From assembly GCA_030760725.1 (NCBI GenBank), contig JASWHV010000012.1, positions 81,852,968 through 81,916,967 of the forward strand: 64,000 nucleotides of DNA, written 5' to 3'. Under the pieces are notes generated by a model. That model searched no databases, was not told the DNA's origin, and saw only the letters and a program-made list of their open reading frames with translations. Both the position numbers and the translations under genes were made by a program. Of the stretch, positions 31,597 through 44,000 are shown in pieces (position 1 is the first letter of the stretch; each line of letters starts with the position of its first letter). Source of the DNA: Neostapfia colusana. Its lineage: Eukaryota; Streptophyta; Magnoliopsida; Poales; Poaceae.

Positions 31597-34500
31597 TGTA
31601 ACACCCCAAATTTCGATTTAAAAACCCTAAACCATGTTCAGAGGGGAATTTAAAAATTTTTGGACGTGTTGCATGTTTTGCAAAAATTCAAATTCAAACT
31701 GGAATTCAAATTAGATTCAAAACAGAAAAGAAATGGAAAAAGAAAAAGAGAAACGGGAAAAAACCGGCCAGTGGGCCGAAACCCGCCAGCCGGCCCAGCT
31801 TCCCCGCGCCAGCCCGCCCCCGCGCGCGCCGCGCTGCCTCTCACAGACGGGTGGGACCCGCCTGTCATCCCTAACCCCGCGACCCCGGACTTTTCCCCGA
31901 GCGCGCCCGATCTTAACCGATCGGAAAACCCGTCCCGCAGCCCGAATTCCGGTCCCAGAGGACTCCAACTCGATCACAACAGACCCACCGCCCCCCCCGG
32001 CTATAAAAACCCCAGCCCCGATCGGTTTTTCTCACGCGATCGCCGATTTTCACTCCGGTGAGCACCGAGACTTCGCCGGTGAATTCTGGCCGATCTAAGC
32101 TCGGAAACTCTGATCTAACTCGCTGGTCTTGATCCACCGCCTCCGGGGAACTTTGCAGGTGCAGAAAACTCGGAGAGTTACGGTGTAAACGCAGCGCCGA
32201 CGAGCTTCGCCGTGGTTTTGCCTCGGACCTCGCCGCCGATCACTTTCCAGGACCCCCGAGCTCGAGAAAACCCCCGAGGTGAGATCCCTGACCTCCCCTC
32301 TACCGATCTAGACCATAAGATCACAGTTCTAGGCAGAATTCTCGCGGATCCGAAACTTTCCGGCGAGATCGCCGCTTCCCGCCGCCGTGCGCCGCCGGCA
32401 GCGCCGCCCGCGCTCGATCAGAGCGACGTGGCCGCTTGTGCGCCGTTTATTTTAAATCGCACGGTAGACTTTAAATCCCCGCGTACTGGTTCGATGTTAT
32501 AATCTCAGCCGTCGGTTTAAAATCGGACGGTCCACGTCAACCCCGCGTTATAAAGATTGGAATTCTTACGTGCTACCCCCTGGGGTTCTCTGGAATTGAG
32601 AGCTAGCCCCGGAAACTTAAGATCTAGCCCCTGGAACTCCAGAAAATCATGTAAATTCATTTAAAAGTCAGTTTTAGCCCCTGGACTTAATTGAAATTAG
32701 GAAAAACACCTCTGATAAGTGTAGCTAGACCCCTGGAAATTATGAAAATAATATTATAGACCCTGTAATGGGGTGAGTTCATTATTTTAGCCCTGTTTAG
32801 TATTTAATGTAGAAAATTGAATATGTAACTAGTGTTTAAAAATTAAAAAGTGGGACAAACATAATTGTCAAAATTAATTAAAGACTTTCTCAGTACTTAG
32901 AAAACTTTGGAGTGAGGTAAAAATATATTTTTGGACTGAAATGAATCTGTTTCATTTAATTATTCACATTATTTAGTATAAGGACACATTTTTAAGTAAA
33001 GAATATTTATAGAAAAATAGGGAAAATAATTATGAAATAGTCTACATCAGAAGCCAAGGTCAAAATATGATTTTAAATTATTTAGGACCAGAACCTATTC
33101 TGTTTAGGTGATGTGTATTACTAATTTAATAATAAAATACACAATTATGCATAGGAATATAAATCTGAAAATATAGCAACTAGTAAATGATAAATGGAGT
33201 TTCTAAAATCCAAAGAGTTCAGTTTAGGGTTGATAGAAGTTGTGAAGGCACATAGGGAGAAGAAAAATACTTTCCATACATACTTGGTAGTTTAATGTAA
33301 GGAATTTATTTAAAACTGAGACACAACACATATAATGGTGAATGAATTTCATAAATATGAATGTGTGGTTTGTATGAAGTAGAGGTGTGAACTATGTCTT
33401 ATGATTGTTGTTTTTCTTTTGCTATGTGTGATGGTATGAAGTAGAACCTGTTCAAGAACAAGTTATTCATTTCCAAGATCAGGACTACCCATTTCAAGAG
33501 CAGCAAGAAGGAGGCAAGTGTCCTTGACCACTTTGATCCTATGCTAGGATGTGTAGATAGAATTATTTGCATTGTCAAATAAAATATGAAACCCATGCTA
33601 GGAAAGTTTCCCTAGAATTGCATTACCTTGTTTCCTTGTAGCTTGGGTTGGGATTTATTTTGTCATGTCATTTATTTACATGCATATGCTTAGCCATGCT
33701 TAGAATGGGATATTTGGGATATGAGATCATCAGTTTATTATACCATACTCTTGAATGAGTTATTGTGAGTTATGTAGAGGTAGGGATCAAGGCAAGTTGG
33801 ATGTTTTGGTTGTGTGCTGGGTGCACGAGACTTGAGTTTGTGTTTAGTACTTGCCTGGATCCTAAGGACCGGTTCATGGAGCATGTAACCCGGCTTTACA
33901 GTGCCAACCACATACTGAGATGGGGCAGCTTGGCCAATTAATTAGGTGTATCCCCGTCGTAGTATGGGTGTGTTGGATGGTGCGGGGAGTAGGTGTCAGC
34001 TGGACTACCATATGAACCGCAAGGCTCAAGAGGGGGCCACTGCAGCGGAGTTGGAGCCTCTTGTATGCTGTTAGGGGTGAAACCTCAGTGGGCCCACGCT
34101 CGTCGGGAATCCCTTTGTAAAGGCTTCGTAGTGATCTCCTGGCTACACACCTGGGAAGTGTGAATGTGGATCGTAGCCACTGGCATAATGGAGGTTCTTT
34201 TAGTCCACCCGGCAACGGGGGATGAAATCACTACTTGTGGGTACAGTGGTACAAACTCTGCAGAGTCAAAACTGTCTTGACAGCCGTGCTCACGGTTAAG
34301 AGTGGCCTGGACTTATTCATGATTAGAGGATTGATGGTTTTGGAAGTTAAGCGGGGAGCTTAACATTGGAAATGATGTTATGGTTATTGGATTATGATGA
34401 TGGGATGGGAGATTGAGACCATTTCACCTGTGTAGTAATGTAGGTGCTTAATAAGATAAGGTGATAGGTATTAATTGCGTAGTGCTTTAACCATGAGTTC

Positions 34501-34909
34501 AATCTTTCCTTGTTCTAGCCATGCATGATATAATTTTCCCACACTTGCTGAGTACCATTGGTACTCAACCTTGCATATTTGTTGGTTTATATTGCTGCTC
34601 AGGTCAAGATAATGAGGTGGTGTATAATGACCAAGACTTTGGACCCGAGGAAGGTTTTTAGGTTCATGAAGACCCCCGGGCAACGCCTGTGATGGAGCCC
34701 TAAAGAATAATATTCCGCTGCTAGTTTATTTCCTTGTGATGAACTTATTATTGTCCATCAAGACATTTACTATGTAAGACTTACTTATATTCGACACCTG
34801 GCTTGTAATAAATGATGCTTCACTATTTGTCATCACATGTATGAGAAAATGATCCTGGCATACATGTGATATTCACTTGGTTGTTTCTTCGGAAAAACCG
34901 GGTGTGACA
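31597..34909 (+). repeat. 3' LTR of element 4
   Basis: 3,313 bp, starts TGTAACACCCC, ends GGGTGTGACA; TATA box at 32002-32008. It matches 22468-25784 with scattered single-base differences and a shorter C run before the TATA box. It carries the leader exons and hairpins in the same positions. Confidence 0.95.
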
Positions 34910-35269
34910 AGAAGTTCGCGCTGGCCTGGGGGCCGCGGCAGTTGCCCCTGGCTCCGAGCGCAGCGGCACAGATTCCCCGCAAGTCGGGGAAGGCCGGGAA
35001 GCGCGGACACTCCAGCGGGCTCTGAACCCCGGTTTCCGAGCCGGAGTAGGGCTCCCAGAGCCCGCTACCGTCACTGGCGGCCGCTCCGCAGTCGCTTGGA
35101 CTGGCGGAACAGGGGACGCCCCAGAAGCTTCCCCCAGCGCATCAACCCGGGGCCTCTTCGAGTCGCCACCGGAGGGAGTGTCAGGCACCCCAGAATCCCG
35201 ACTTGGCACAGACGCCGCTGCTGGAGGAGATCGAGCGCGCTTCTTCTCTGGCGGCGGGTTGGAAGCCAT
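34910..35269 (-). pseudogene. Antisense ORF of element 3, N-terminal part
   Basis: The frame starts at an ATG at 35269 on the minus strand (MASNPPPEKKRARSPP) and is cut by element 4. Two basic clusters (EKKRAR, SKRPR) look like nuclear localisation signals, followed by a Pro/Ala/Ser-rich stretch. An ATG further upstream (35326) would add a hydrophobic leader of about 19 residues; I prefer the inner start because the leader lacks a signal-like charge pattern, but this is uncertain. The coiled-coil continuation is at 21104-22467. The 35270-35761 stretch upstream shows no clear TATA box on the minus strand. Confidence 0.7.
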
Positions 35270-35761
35270 GGCAAGGGAGAACTCAAAGGCAAGAGAGCAA
35301 AAGCACAAGAGTCCGAGGAGAAACACAGAGAAGTGCGAAGGGAAGCTGCAATGTGGGTAAGACCCCCTCTAAAAAACTTCCCGGGTACAATTCCAAGCGA
35401 TTCAGAACTCTTCGAGTACCCCGCACCGGCAACCGCTTCGGTTCCTAGACCGAGTGCCGATGACGGGTGGGCCCAAGCCGCCTAACTGAAGCGGTGGGGT
35501 CAAGGAGTCAGTCTCCTGAGAAGATGAGCCGGCAAGGCACTTCGGCGGTTTCCGAAGAAAGCGCCGCAACGTGCAGAAGTGGCAGTCTTGGGAACCGCCG
35601 CAGTAAAAGCAACCATCAAGTGAGCGCACGCTCCCACGATCCCGCAGCCGTTCGTGCTCCGGCAGCGGTCAATTCGGGACTTAGAGAAAGTGCGCGGATC
35701 GGAAGAGACGGAGGTCCCACCTCGGGCTCGCTATCTCCCCCGAGATGGGCCCGGGGGCCAC
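35270..35761. other. 3' internal end of element 3, including PPT
   Basis: No sense gene is visible. It is the 5' flank of the antisense ORF. The last bases GGGCCCGGGGGCCAC before the LTR at 35762 are the likely polypurine tract. Confidence 0.55.
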
Positions 35762-36856
35762 TGTCGGTACCTGAGATATGGGGTACCCCCACGCACAGGG
35801 TAAAATGCCTAAGGAACTCGCCCTTCTCCGCAGGGAGAGCTCCGAAGGCGCCACGCGTCCGGCGGGGCCGGACCTCCCTCAACTCAGAGGAGAGCTCCGG
35901 GCCCGCCACGTGGCATACAGAAGCCGGACCTCCCCCTCCGCGGGAGAGAGGTCCGAAGGCGCCGCGTGTCCAGCGGGGCCGGACCTCCCTCTCCTCAGAG
36001 GAGAGCTCCGGGCCCGCCACGTGGCCATCAGAAGCCGAGCCTCTCCCTCCGCGGGGAGAGGTCCGGAGGCTCCACGTGCCCCGCGGGACTGACCCTTCTC
36101 TTCTCTGAGAAGGGCTTCGGGCCCGGCACGTGGCAGCAGAGCAACGCTGCCTGCCCCGAGCGATAGGCAGCGGGCGTAAATACGTCCCATACCTTGCCCG
36201 TACAAGGTATTCAAGGCCCGCGTCTTCCCAGGACGCGGAGACGCGGAGCACGCTTCTGTCAGGTGCCGTTGCGTCCAGTCGCATCACAGACTGGCGTGCG
36301 GTGTCAGAACCTGTCAGCCAATAAACACCGCGACAAGACATCCCATGCCGCCTGCGCCGTCATCAACCACTACGACTAGCATGCGGCATGGGCAGGGCGG
36401 CAAGATGAAGACTCAGAAGCCTTCGATCAGAGACAACTACCGGCATAACTGCAGATACTGTAGATAATAGACAATCTTCCCGGGACCACCTGTCGGGTCC
36501 CCGCTCCCCTTGTAAGCCGCCCGAGTCTTGGACTATAAAAGGCTCGGGTAGGCGTCGATAGCAAGGGTTCGCACTTTGCAACTCATACGCTAGCCATACA
36601 CTCTCAAGTTGTAACTCACCCCCAAGCTCAGGCCTCCGGTCCTGAGCAGCAAGCAATACAGCGAGCTCCATAGCTCGCCGTGGACGTAGGGTTTTACGCT
36701 CCGGCGGCCTGAACCACGTAAAACTCGCCGTGTCAAGCTCTTACTAACTCGTCCATCTGCGCAAGCTCTCCGCTAGGGACTAGCCCCACCGAAAAAAGAA
36801 CCTCCGCGGGCTGCCCAGTGCAGGCCCGGGGGAAGTGTCGACCGAACACTTCGACA
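35762..36856 (+). repeat. 3' LTR of element 3
   Basis: 1,095 bp, matching 16351-17444 with scattered substitutions. It contains the same ACGTG-foldback cassettes (about 35840-36140) and a TATA box at 36534-36540. The TSD GAGAC follows at 36857-36861. Confidence 0.95.
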
Positions 36857-36951
36857 GAGACTGTTGAGTCCGGGTAATAAGATTAGTTGCATGACTGTTG
36901 AGTCATGGCAACGAGATTGAGTCTCGGGATGAGACGGAATTGAATATGAAA

Positions 36952-37031
36952 TGGTTGTGAATACGAGATGGTATTCATGAGAATGGTAGTGAATACGAGA
37001 TGGTAGTGAATACGAGATGGTATTCATGAGA
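36952..37031 (+). repeat. Short hairpin repeat GAATACGAGATGGTATTC
   Basis: Three units of GTGAATACGAGATGGTA, two of them continuing TTCATGAGAA, each able to fold GAATAC with GTATTC. The 3' LTR copy at about 62365-62460 has three units with a different arrangement, so the array has changed since insertion. Confidence 0.7.
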
Positions 37032-37288
37032 AAACTTGAGAAAGATTAATGTCTGGTTGAGACATGAAAAGGGATGAATCATAATGGAGGTATGTTAATG
37101 TTTAAATACATGTTGGGATTACATTCACTTTTAAGTTGAGTTGATGTTTTTATCGCGTTTTGTGAAATAAACTTTACTTTCTGCAATGAGCCTTTTTATT
37201 ACCTTCCTTGTCGTGAGCTACGTATCATCTTTTCCCGCACTTGCTGAGTACATCATGTACTCAAACTTGCATTATCATACATTATCAG

Positions 37289-37329
37289 CAACAGGAGAGG
37301 AGCTCTATGAAGATCCCGTGGAGTACTAG
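37289..37329 (+). other. Element 2 counterpart of LTR exon B
   Basis: After ATTATCAG the frame encodes TGEELYEDPVEY and a TAG stop, in the same phase as exon B of the element 1 family and similarly acidic with an aromatic last residue. The 3' LTR copy (about 62719-62759) keeps the frame. Confidence 0.4.
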
Positions 37330-37610
37330 GAGTGCGAACCCCGTCAACTTGCCTGTGGGGATGGAGTAGAGATGGAGCCGCTGCTGCTGCTTAGTTTGCT
37401 TCCGCACTAGTTAGAATAAAGACTTCTGCTGCTAAGATAAGAATTCGCTACTAGCATGAGTCCAAGACTCATGAGACATTAAACCATGTTATTCGTGGTA
37501 ATATATATTCTAAATTCAGTTTGTGTAACATATGTATATGTGTGATGAACATCCTGGGCACACATATGCATCAGTTCTCGGTTCTGTGTTCTACAGAATT
37601 TAGGGCGTCA

Positions 37611-37927
37611 CGGATTGGTATCAGAGCCACGGTTGACGGTAGGTTACACGCCTAGATAGAAAACACAAATTGGTATCAACCTGCCGCGGGTTAATCGTAG
37701 ATCACACAGCCTAGATAGGTCACAGATTGATATTAAAGCTGCCATGCCTAGTCACAGATTGGTACAATTCACATATTGGTACCAAGCTACCACGGTTGAC
37801 TGTAGGTCATAAACCTAGAATGATCACAGATTGGTTACAGAGCGACGTTGACTCTAGGACGCACCCCTAGTAACAGATTGGTATTAGAAGCCATGCTGAC
37901 CATAGGATGCAAGCCTAGGATACATAG
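37611..37927 (+). repeat. Degenerate tandem array derived from the PBS region
   Basis: About seven units of variable length (roughly 17-57 bp) each begin with a version of CACAGATTGGTAT and continue with CCACGGTTGACNGTAGG and CCTAG. The first unit contains the true PBS. The others keep TTGGTA but have decayed afterwards. The array ends where element 5 inserted (left flank CATAG, 37923-37927). Confidence 0.7.
37616..37628 (+). promoter_or_regulatory. Primer binding site of element 2
   Basis: TGGTATCAGAGCC lies five bases (CGGAT) after the LTR end; initiator tRNA-Met type. Confidence 0.9.
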
Positions 37928-39773
37928 TGTAACACCCCAAAACCTGCTAAAGAGGGGAATTTAAAAATTTTTGGACGTATTCCATGTGGTGCAGAAATTC
38001 AAATTCAAACTGTAATTCAAATTCAAATCAAAACAGAAAAGAAAAGGAAAAAGAAAAAGAAAAACCCCAACCGGCCAGTGGGCCGAAACCCGCCAGCCGG
38101 CCCAATCCCCCGCGCCAGCCCGAACCCGCGCCCCCTCTCTCCCTCTCATTGACACGCGGGGCCCACGTGTCATCCCTCACCTCCCGCGCGCCCCAACCGC
38201 TCCGGTTCCTTCGCGCCGATCACACCCGACGCTCCCGGATTCCTCGCGCTCGACCCAACCCCGAATCCCTCGCGCCGGCCTGCTCGATCGTAACAAACCC
38301 CCGCGCCCCCGGCCCTCATAAAAACAGATGAACCCGCCGCCCTCCCCTCACACGAGCAGTTTCTCTCCCGGTGAGCGCCGCCGCCGTTGAGCTTGGAATT
38401 CCCCAAGAGCGTCGCCGTCTCCCTCTGTCAAACCGATCTCGTGATCCCGCAGCACCGCGCACAAGCTGTAGACGCCGACCCCGGAGGGAAACGCCGCCGA
38501 AAACGACCATCCCGACGCTCGCCGGTGAGTACCGCCGCCGCTCGCCGGTGAAACTTCCGAATTACACGGTTCCGATCCATCCTAATCATCGGTGTGCCAT
38601 CTCTAGACCCCAGTGAAGCATCACGACCCAAGAACTCGTAGGGATCACCGCCCCAACTGCCACTTCGACGAGCACAGCAATCCGCCGCCGCCTGTCCTCG
38701 TCGCCGACCGGGTTCCGAGTCCTTCAGCCCTAAGAAATTAGCCTAGGTGAGCTCCCCTACCTCTCCTCTGCCGTTTGCTAGCAAAAAGGGCGGGTGTTAG
38801 CGTCTGTAGATGAAGATCCGCGACCTCGCCGGCGAGATCGCGCCTCTGCCGCCGTGCACGCGGGCGAACTCCGGCCAGGAGCGACGTGGCCTCTTGTGCG
38901 CCGTCTATTTTAAATCGCACGGTAGAAATAAAACCGATGCGTACCGGTTCGGCAATCTAATCTGAGCCGTCTGTTTTGAATCAGACGGTCCACGTCAGCC
39001 CCACATTATAAAGGCCGGGATCATTACGCGCTACCCCCTGGGGATCTCGGAAAACACGAGCTAGCCCCGGAAACTTCTGATCTAACCCCTGGAACTTCGG
39101 ATATTCATGTAAATTTATTTAAAAATCAGTTTTAGACCCTGAACTTAATATAAATTAGGAAAACCCCCTCTGTTATGAGTAGTTAGACCCCTGGAAATTT
39201 AGAAAATAGTAAATTAGACCCTGCAGTAGAGTAGATTTACCTTTTTGACCCTATATGATATTAAATTCAGAAATTTGAATATGTGACTAGGATTTAAATT
39301 TAAAAGATAAGGCAAACACATGTGCAAGTTCAAAATTAAACTCTCCTAGCACTTGGAAAACTTTAGAATGAGTTAAAAATAGATTTTAGGCTGAAATGAA
39401 ATCTGACTAAGTGTTGCTCATTTTTATTTTCTCTAGAGACACATTTTAGGCTAGGAAATAATTCTAAAAACTAGTAAAATAAATTTAATTTGTTCCACAT
39501 CAGAGAGAAAGTTCAAAAATATATTAATGAACATTTTAGATCAGAACCTATTCTGTTTAGATGATGTGTCTTACTATTTTCATAATAAAGTTCACTTTTA
39601 GGCACAGAAAATAAATCTGAAAATATAGGAAAATAATTATGCACAATTAGAAAAGGATAAATGAGTTTGTAATATGATGATGCTTCACTATTTGTCGTCA
39701 CATGTATGAGAAAATGATCCTGGCATACATGTGATATTCACTTAGTTCTTCTTCGAAGAAACCGGGTGTGACA
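37928..39773 (+). repeat. LTR A (5' LTR of element 5) with a large internal deletion
   Basis: 1,846 bp against 3,557 bp for LTR B. Sequence matches LTR B to AAATGAGTT (about 39668) and then jumps to TGTAATATGATG near the LTR end, so about 1.7 kb including the leader exons and hairpin domain is lost. A TATA-like CATAAAAA is near 38318. Confidence 0.9.
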
Positions 39774-39777
39774 GAAG

Positions 39778-39790
39778 TGGTATCAGAGCC
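39778..39790 (+). promoter_or_regulatory. Primer binding site of element 5
   Basis: TGGTATCAGAGCC lies four bases after LTR A. Confidence 0.95.
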
Positions 39791-39990
39791 AAGGTTGCCC
39801 GTAGGAACGTGGACCTAGGTAGAAATGGACGTATTTAAGAACCCTATTTTCTTAAAAACTATTTTACAAAGGTGTGGGTGGAAGGTGTTATTTAATGGGG
39901 TCACTTTATTCATCTTACCCCAACTTTTATTCAAAATACAATTTTTGTTTAACTCTTATCTAACTTAATTTTAAATGCTTTATGTTTTAG

Positions 39991-40759
39991 ATGGTTCGCA
40001 TGATCCGCACCGCCCGCAAGTCCACCGGAGTGAGAGTTCCTGTAGTTGCCCTTGCCCTCAGAGAGGAGAACCGTCCGGTGACGTACCACTCCTACGGATT
40101 GGCAGTAGGAGGCTTGTTGCGTCGTCTTCGGTGTATGCAATACGACGCCGGCAGTGTAAGCAAGCTAATCATACACTACAGCTCCACCCGGACCATTCGT
40201 GAGAAGCGGGAAGAATGGAGTTCAGAAATGAGGATTATCCATGAAAATCAGCTGCTCAAGATTCACCGCTCTCCATGTTGTCGGGCGACACAGGTCGATG
40301 CTGAGAAGGATGTCACCTGGGAGGCCATCACCTACCAGAGTTACATCAACCGTCACCACCTGGACAGGACTGAGTACATGTACGTCCTCCAGCGTGAGAG
40401 TGGCACCGCGGAGTACAAGTACCCGCCAGTGCAGCAGGGGACTTCCCATGAGCACATGGACCTATGCTTGGAGGATGCTGCTATGCTCAGCACTTGACTG
40501 CAGGAGTGTCAGCAGGAGCTTCAGGATGTTCGTGACACCCTGAAGGAGACTGAGGCGTTGCTTTGAGCCAGCTTGAGGGCGAGAGAAAGAGGAGATGGGA
40601 ATGAACTGTGTCACCGTAAATGACACATGGACTCCTGACTCCCCAGACCGCCGGGCGAGCAGGCGTCGCCGCACTTCTCCTCCAGCAGCTTCCCCACCCA
40701 AAGCGGAATCAGAGAGCAGCCGCAATAATGAGAAAGACCCCGAAGAGCCAACTCAGTGA
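39991..40759 (+). pseudogene. ORF0 of element 5, broken
   Basis: Starts MVRMIRTARKSTGVRVPV, keeping the H3-like TARKSTG with the last glycine changed to valine. It is homologous over its length to 26000-26779. Two CGA-to-TGA nonsense changes (about 40495 and 40564) and a 2-base deletion near 40612 break it. The acceptor-like ATGTTTTAG directly before the ATG is retained. Confidence 0.9.
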
Positions 40760-41093
40760 TATGAGTCGTTTAGAGTCCTTTCCCTTATTTCAATAGTAGA
40801 GTAGTCGAGTCAATATCTTAGTTATTTGTGTGTTAATGTTTGGTGTGTGACGTGAGTTGTGGAAGCCATGGGCATTTGTCCACAACCTCGTCCTTAGGTT
40901 GCTTTGCTTTGATGTGTGAACCCCTATGAATTAAGAGTGCATTTGTTTTCGTGTGAGACGTGATTTCCAAAAGTCTACGTGGAACCCTCAGAAAATGTTT
41001 AATATATTAAGGCCTCAAAAGTTTAAGTTTAAACAATTAATTTAGGAAGTTAATACGTAATGCTTTAAGTTAACATTTGGTTGATCATGATAG
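40760..41093 (+). other. ORF0-gag intergenic spacer of element 5
   Basis: No ORF. It ends with a T-rich stretch and ATGATAG touching the gag ATG, an acceptor-like arrangement parallel to element 4. Element 6 has a near-identical spacer at 50140-50477. Confidence 0.5.
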
Positions 41094-44000
41094 ATGGCTG
41101 GAAGAGGAAAGGGTCGTGGTGCCAACCCCACCAACAACAACGATGAGGCTAGCAACCCTCATCTTTCTGGAGGACAAGACAGAGGTGGTCGCCGTGAAGG
41201 AGCTGATTCTATCCACCAAATGCTTGAAAATCAGAATCAGCTCATCCAGAGCCTAACTCAAGTGGTGGCCAACTTGCACCAAGCTCCACCCCCACAAGCT
41301 GCACCACGCCAACCAAGATTGAGTGAGTTTCTGGGGACTCAACCTCTAAAGTTTGCAAGTGCTGCTGAACCTCTAGAGGCAGATGACTGGCTAAAGACCA
41401 TTGAGAGCAAGATGAGGATCATACAATGACAAGGGTATGAGAGGGTTATGTTTGCCTCTTACCAATTGCATGGACCTGCTGCTGATTGGTGGACCGCTTA
41501 CGTGGCAGCCCATCATGACCCCGAGAACATCACTTGGGAAGAGTTCAAGCGCAGTTTTTGCAACCATTGCATACCAAGGGGTGAACTCAAAAACAAGAGG
41601 AAGGAGTTCTTGGGACTGCAGCAAGTAAACATAACTGTGAGGGAATACCTCACTAAGTTCACCCAACTATCCCGTTATGCACCATGGGACATCAAAACTG
41701 ATGAGTAAAAACAGGGCTGTTTTGTGGAAGGACTTATTATGGAAATGCAGTGTGCAATGTCATCCAACGAGTATGAAAGCTTCCAAAAGATGGTAGACAT
41801 AGCATTTGTCGTGGAAAGGAAGCTGGAGGCCTTGGAAAATGAAAACAAGAGGAAGGCGCGATGGTTACACCAAGCCTTAAGTAGCAACACATGCCCACGT
41901 CTGATGCAACAACCCGCAGGGCAGATGAGCCGTGCTGTGGTACCCTACTCAGCACCCAGAGGGTACAACCCAAATTTCAGGCCTCCGTCAGCACCAGCAC
42001 AGCCGCAGCATCAGTTTGTACAGCAGCCTCGCCCCACATATCAACCTCGACCAGCAGGACAAGGACCACCGAACCAACCCCAAGACAACAAGGGCCAGGC
42101 ACCTAAAGTTGGGGTGCAATGCTTCAACTGTGGTGAAGTGGGGCACTACGCCCATAAGTGCCAAAAGAAGAAGCCCATGCAGCCACAACAGCAGAATGTG
42201 ATGCGAGGACGGGTGAACCACGTAACCATGGAGGAAGCGCAAGAGGCACCTGACGTGGTGATTGGTAAGTTTCCTGCCAATTTACAAATTGCAACCCTGT
42301 TGTTCGACTCTGGTGCTACCCACTCGTTCATTGTTCAAGGGTTTGTTAAGAAGCACGATCTAGCAACAACACAAATGAACCCTATGCTAGCAGTAAACTC
42401 TCCAGGGGGAGAAATAAGGACAAGACGAGTGTGCCCCAAGGTGAATCTAGACATTAGTGGGGTAGTATTTACTGCAAACCTCATAGTAATAGACTCAAAA
42501 GGAATAGATATTATTTTGGGTATGGATTGGTTGACCAAACATAAGGGAATCATCCATTGTTCGACAAGAACGGTGGAACTAACTCACCCTAGTGGCACAA
42601 GAGTGAAGTTCATAACTGTACAAGAATCTAGGAGGGACCTTAAACTCAATCACGTTGAGGTGGAAGTGGAGGAGATCAGAATCATCAGGGAATATCCAGA
42701 CGTTTTTCCGGAAGAGTTGCCAGGTATGCCCCCTGATCGTGAAGTAGAATTCGCGATGAACTAGTGCCTGGAATAGCCCCGATATACAAGAGACCTTATC
42801 GGATGGACTCCAAACAGCTGGAAGAGCTCAAGGAGCATATAAGAGAGTTGACGGAGAAGGGGTATATTCGTCCTAGTTCCTCACCATGGGGAGCTCCAGT
42901 TATATTTGTGCCCAAGAAGGACGGAACCCAAAGGTTATGCGTGGACTACCGTACTTTGAATGAAGTAACCATCAAGAACAAGTACCCATTACCCCGCATT
43001 GAAGACTTATTTGATCAGCTGAGGGGAGCTTGTGTGTTCTCAAAAATTGATCTCAGGTCAGGATACCACCAACTTAAGATAAGACAAGCCGATATTCCAA
43101 AGACAGCTTTCGTATCTCGGTACGGGCTGTATGAATACACCGTCATGCCGTTCGGGCTAACTAATGCCCCGGCATACTTCATGTATCTCATGAACAAGGT
43201 ATTCATGAAATATCTGGACAAATTTGTGGTGGTTTTCATTGATGACATTCTTGTCTTCTCCAAAGATGAAGAAGAACATGAGGGACATTTAAGGTTGGTG
43301 TTGCAAAAGCTGAGAGAACACCAACTATATGCCAAGTTGAGAAAGTGTGAGTTTTGGCTGAAGAGAGTTCCCTTCTTATGACATATAATCTCGGAGGGAG
43401 GAATCTCCGTAGATCTCGCCAAGATCGAGGATGTGCAGAAGTGGAAGACCCCCGAAAATGTCGGGGAAGTTCGAAACTTCTTAGGATTGGCTGGGTATTA
43501 TCGAGGGTTTCTCCAAGATTTCGAGACCCCTCACCAAATTGTTAGAGAAGGGAATCACATTCACATGGACACCGCAGTGCGAGACGAGTTTTCAAGAATT
43601 GAAGAAAAGATTGACAACAGCCCCAGTGCTAGTTATGCCGGATATGCAGAAGAATTTTTTGGTGTACTGCGATACATCTAGACACGGGTTGGGATGTGTT
43701 CTAATGCAAGAGGGGCATGTCGTGGCCTACGCGTCCCGGCAGTTCCGAAAACACGAGAAGAACTATCCTACACATGACCTAGAGCTAGCTGCAGTGGTAC
43801 ACGTGTTGAAGATTTGGCGGCATTACTTGATGGGGAAGAGGACAGAGATATATACGGATCATAAGAGCTTAAAGTATATTTTCACACAGCCAGATCTCAA
43901 CCTCAGACAAAGGAGGTGGTTAGAGCTAATCAACGACTTTGATGTGGGAATCAACTATCATCCTGGGAAAGCGAACGTCGTGGCAGATGCTTTAAGCCGG

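Larger units (their letters stand above)
22468..34909 (+). mobile_element. Element 4: intact autonomous Tekay-type chromovirus
   Basis: LTR (3,317 bp), PBS, ORF0, gag-pol of 1,489 codons without a stop, PPT, LTR (3,313 bp), TSD AGAAG. It is the only element in the window with an unbroken polyprotein and an unbroken ORF0. The LTRs differ by scattered substitutions only, so the insertion is fairly recent. It is inserted into the antisense ORF of element 3, which lies in the LTR of element 2, giving three levels of nesting inside the satellite. Lineage call rests on the C-terminal chromodomain, long LTRs and initiator-Met PBS. Confidence 0.95.
16351..36856 (+). mobile_element. Element 3: non-autonomous Tat-lineage (Zeon/RIRE2-like) retrotransposon
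   Basis: Two 1.09-kb LTRs (TGTCGGTACC to CACTTCGACA), a PBS of the TGGCGCGCCAGG type, a sense gag, no pol, and a long antisense ORF near the 3' end. Gag-only partners with such a PBS and antisense ORFs are known for the Tat lineage in grasses (established knowledge; assignment by eye). Without element 4 the element is about 8.1 kb. The LTRs look similar to each other with scattered substitutions, so it is younger than element 2 and older than element 4, which lies inside it. Confidence 0.88.
36862..37610 (+). repeat. 5' LTR of element 2, right part
   Basis: Continuation of the LTR split by element 3, matching 62272-63063. It holds two GACTGTTGAGTC foldbacks, a GAATAC/GTATTC hairpin array (36952-37031), the GAGTACAT/ATGTACTC hairpin (37246-37262), candidate exon B (37289-37329) and the end AGGGCGTCA. 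Confidence 0.9.

Noticed and set aside
34823..34909. Extension of the antisense ORF into the LTR of element 4
   Set aside because: These codons belong to the LTR end. The true continuation lies at 22467 across the insertion, as the target duplication shows.
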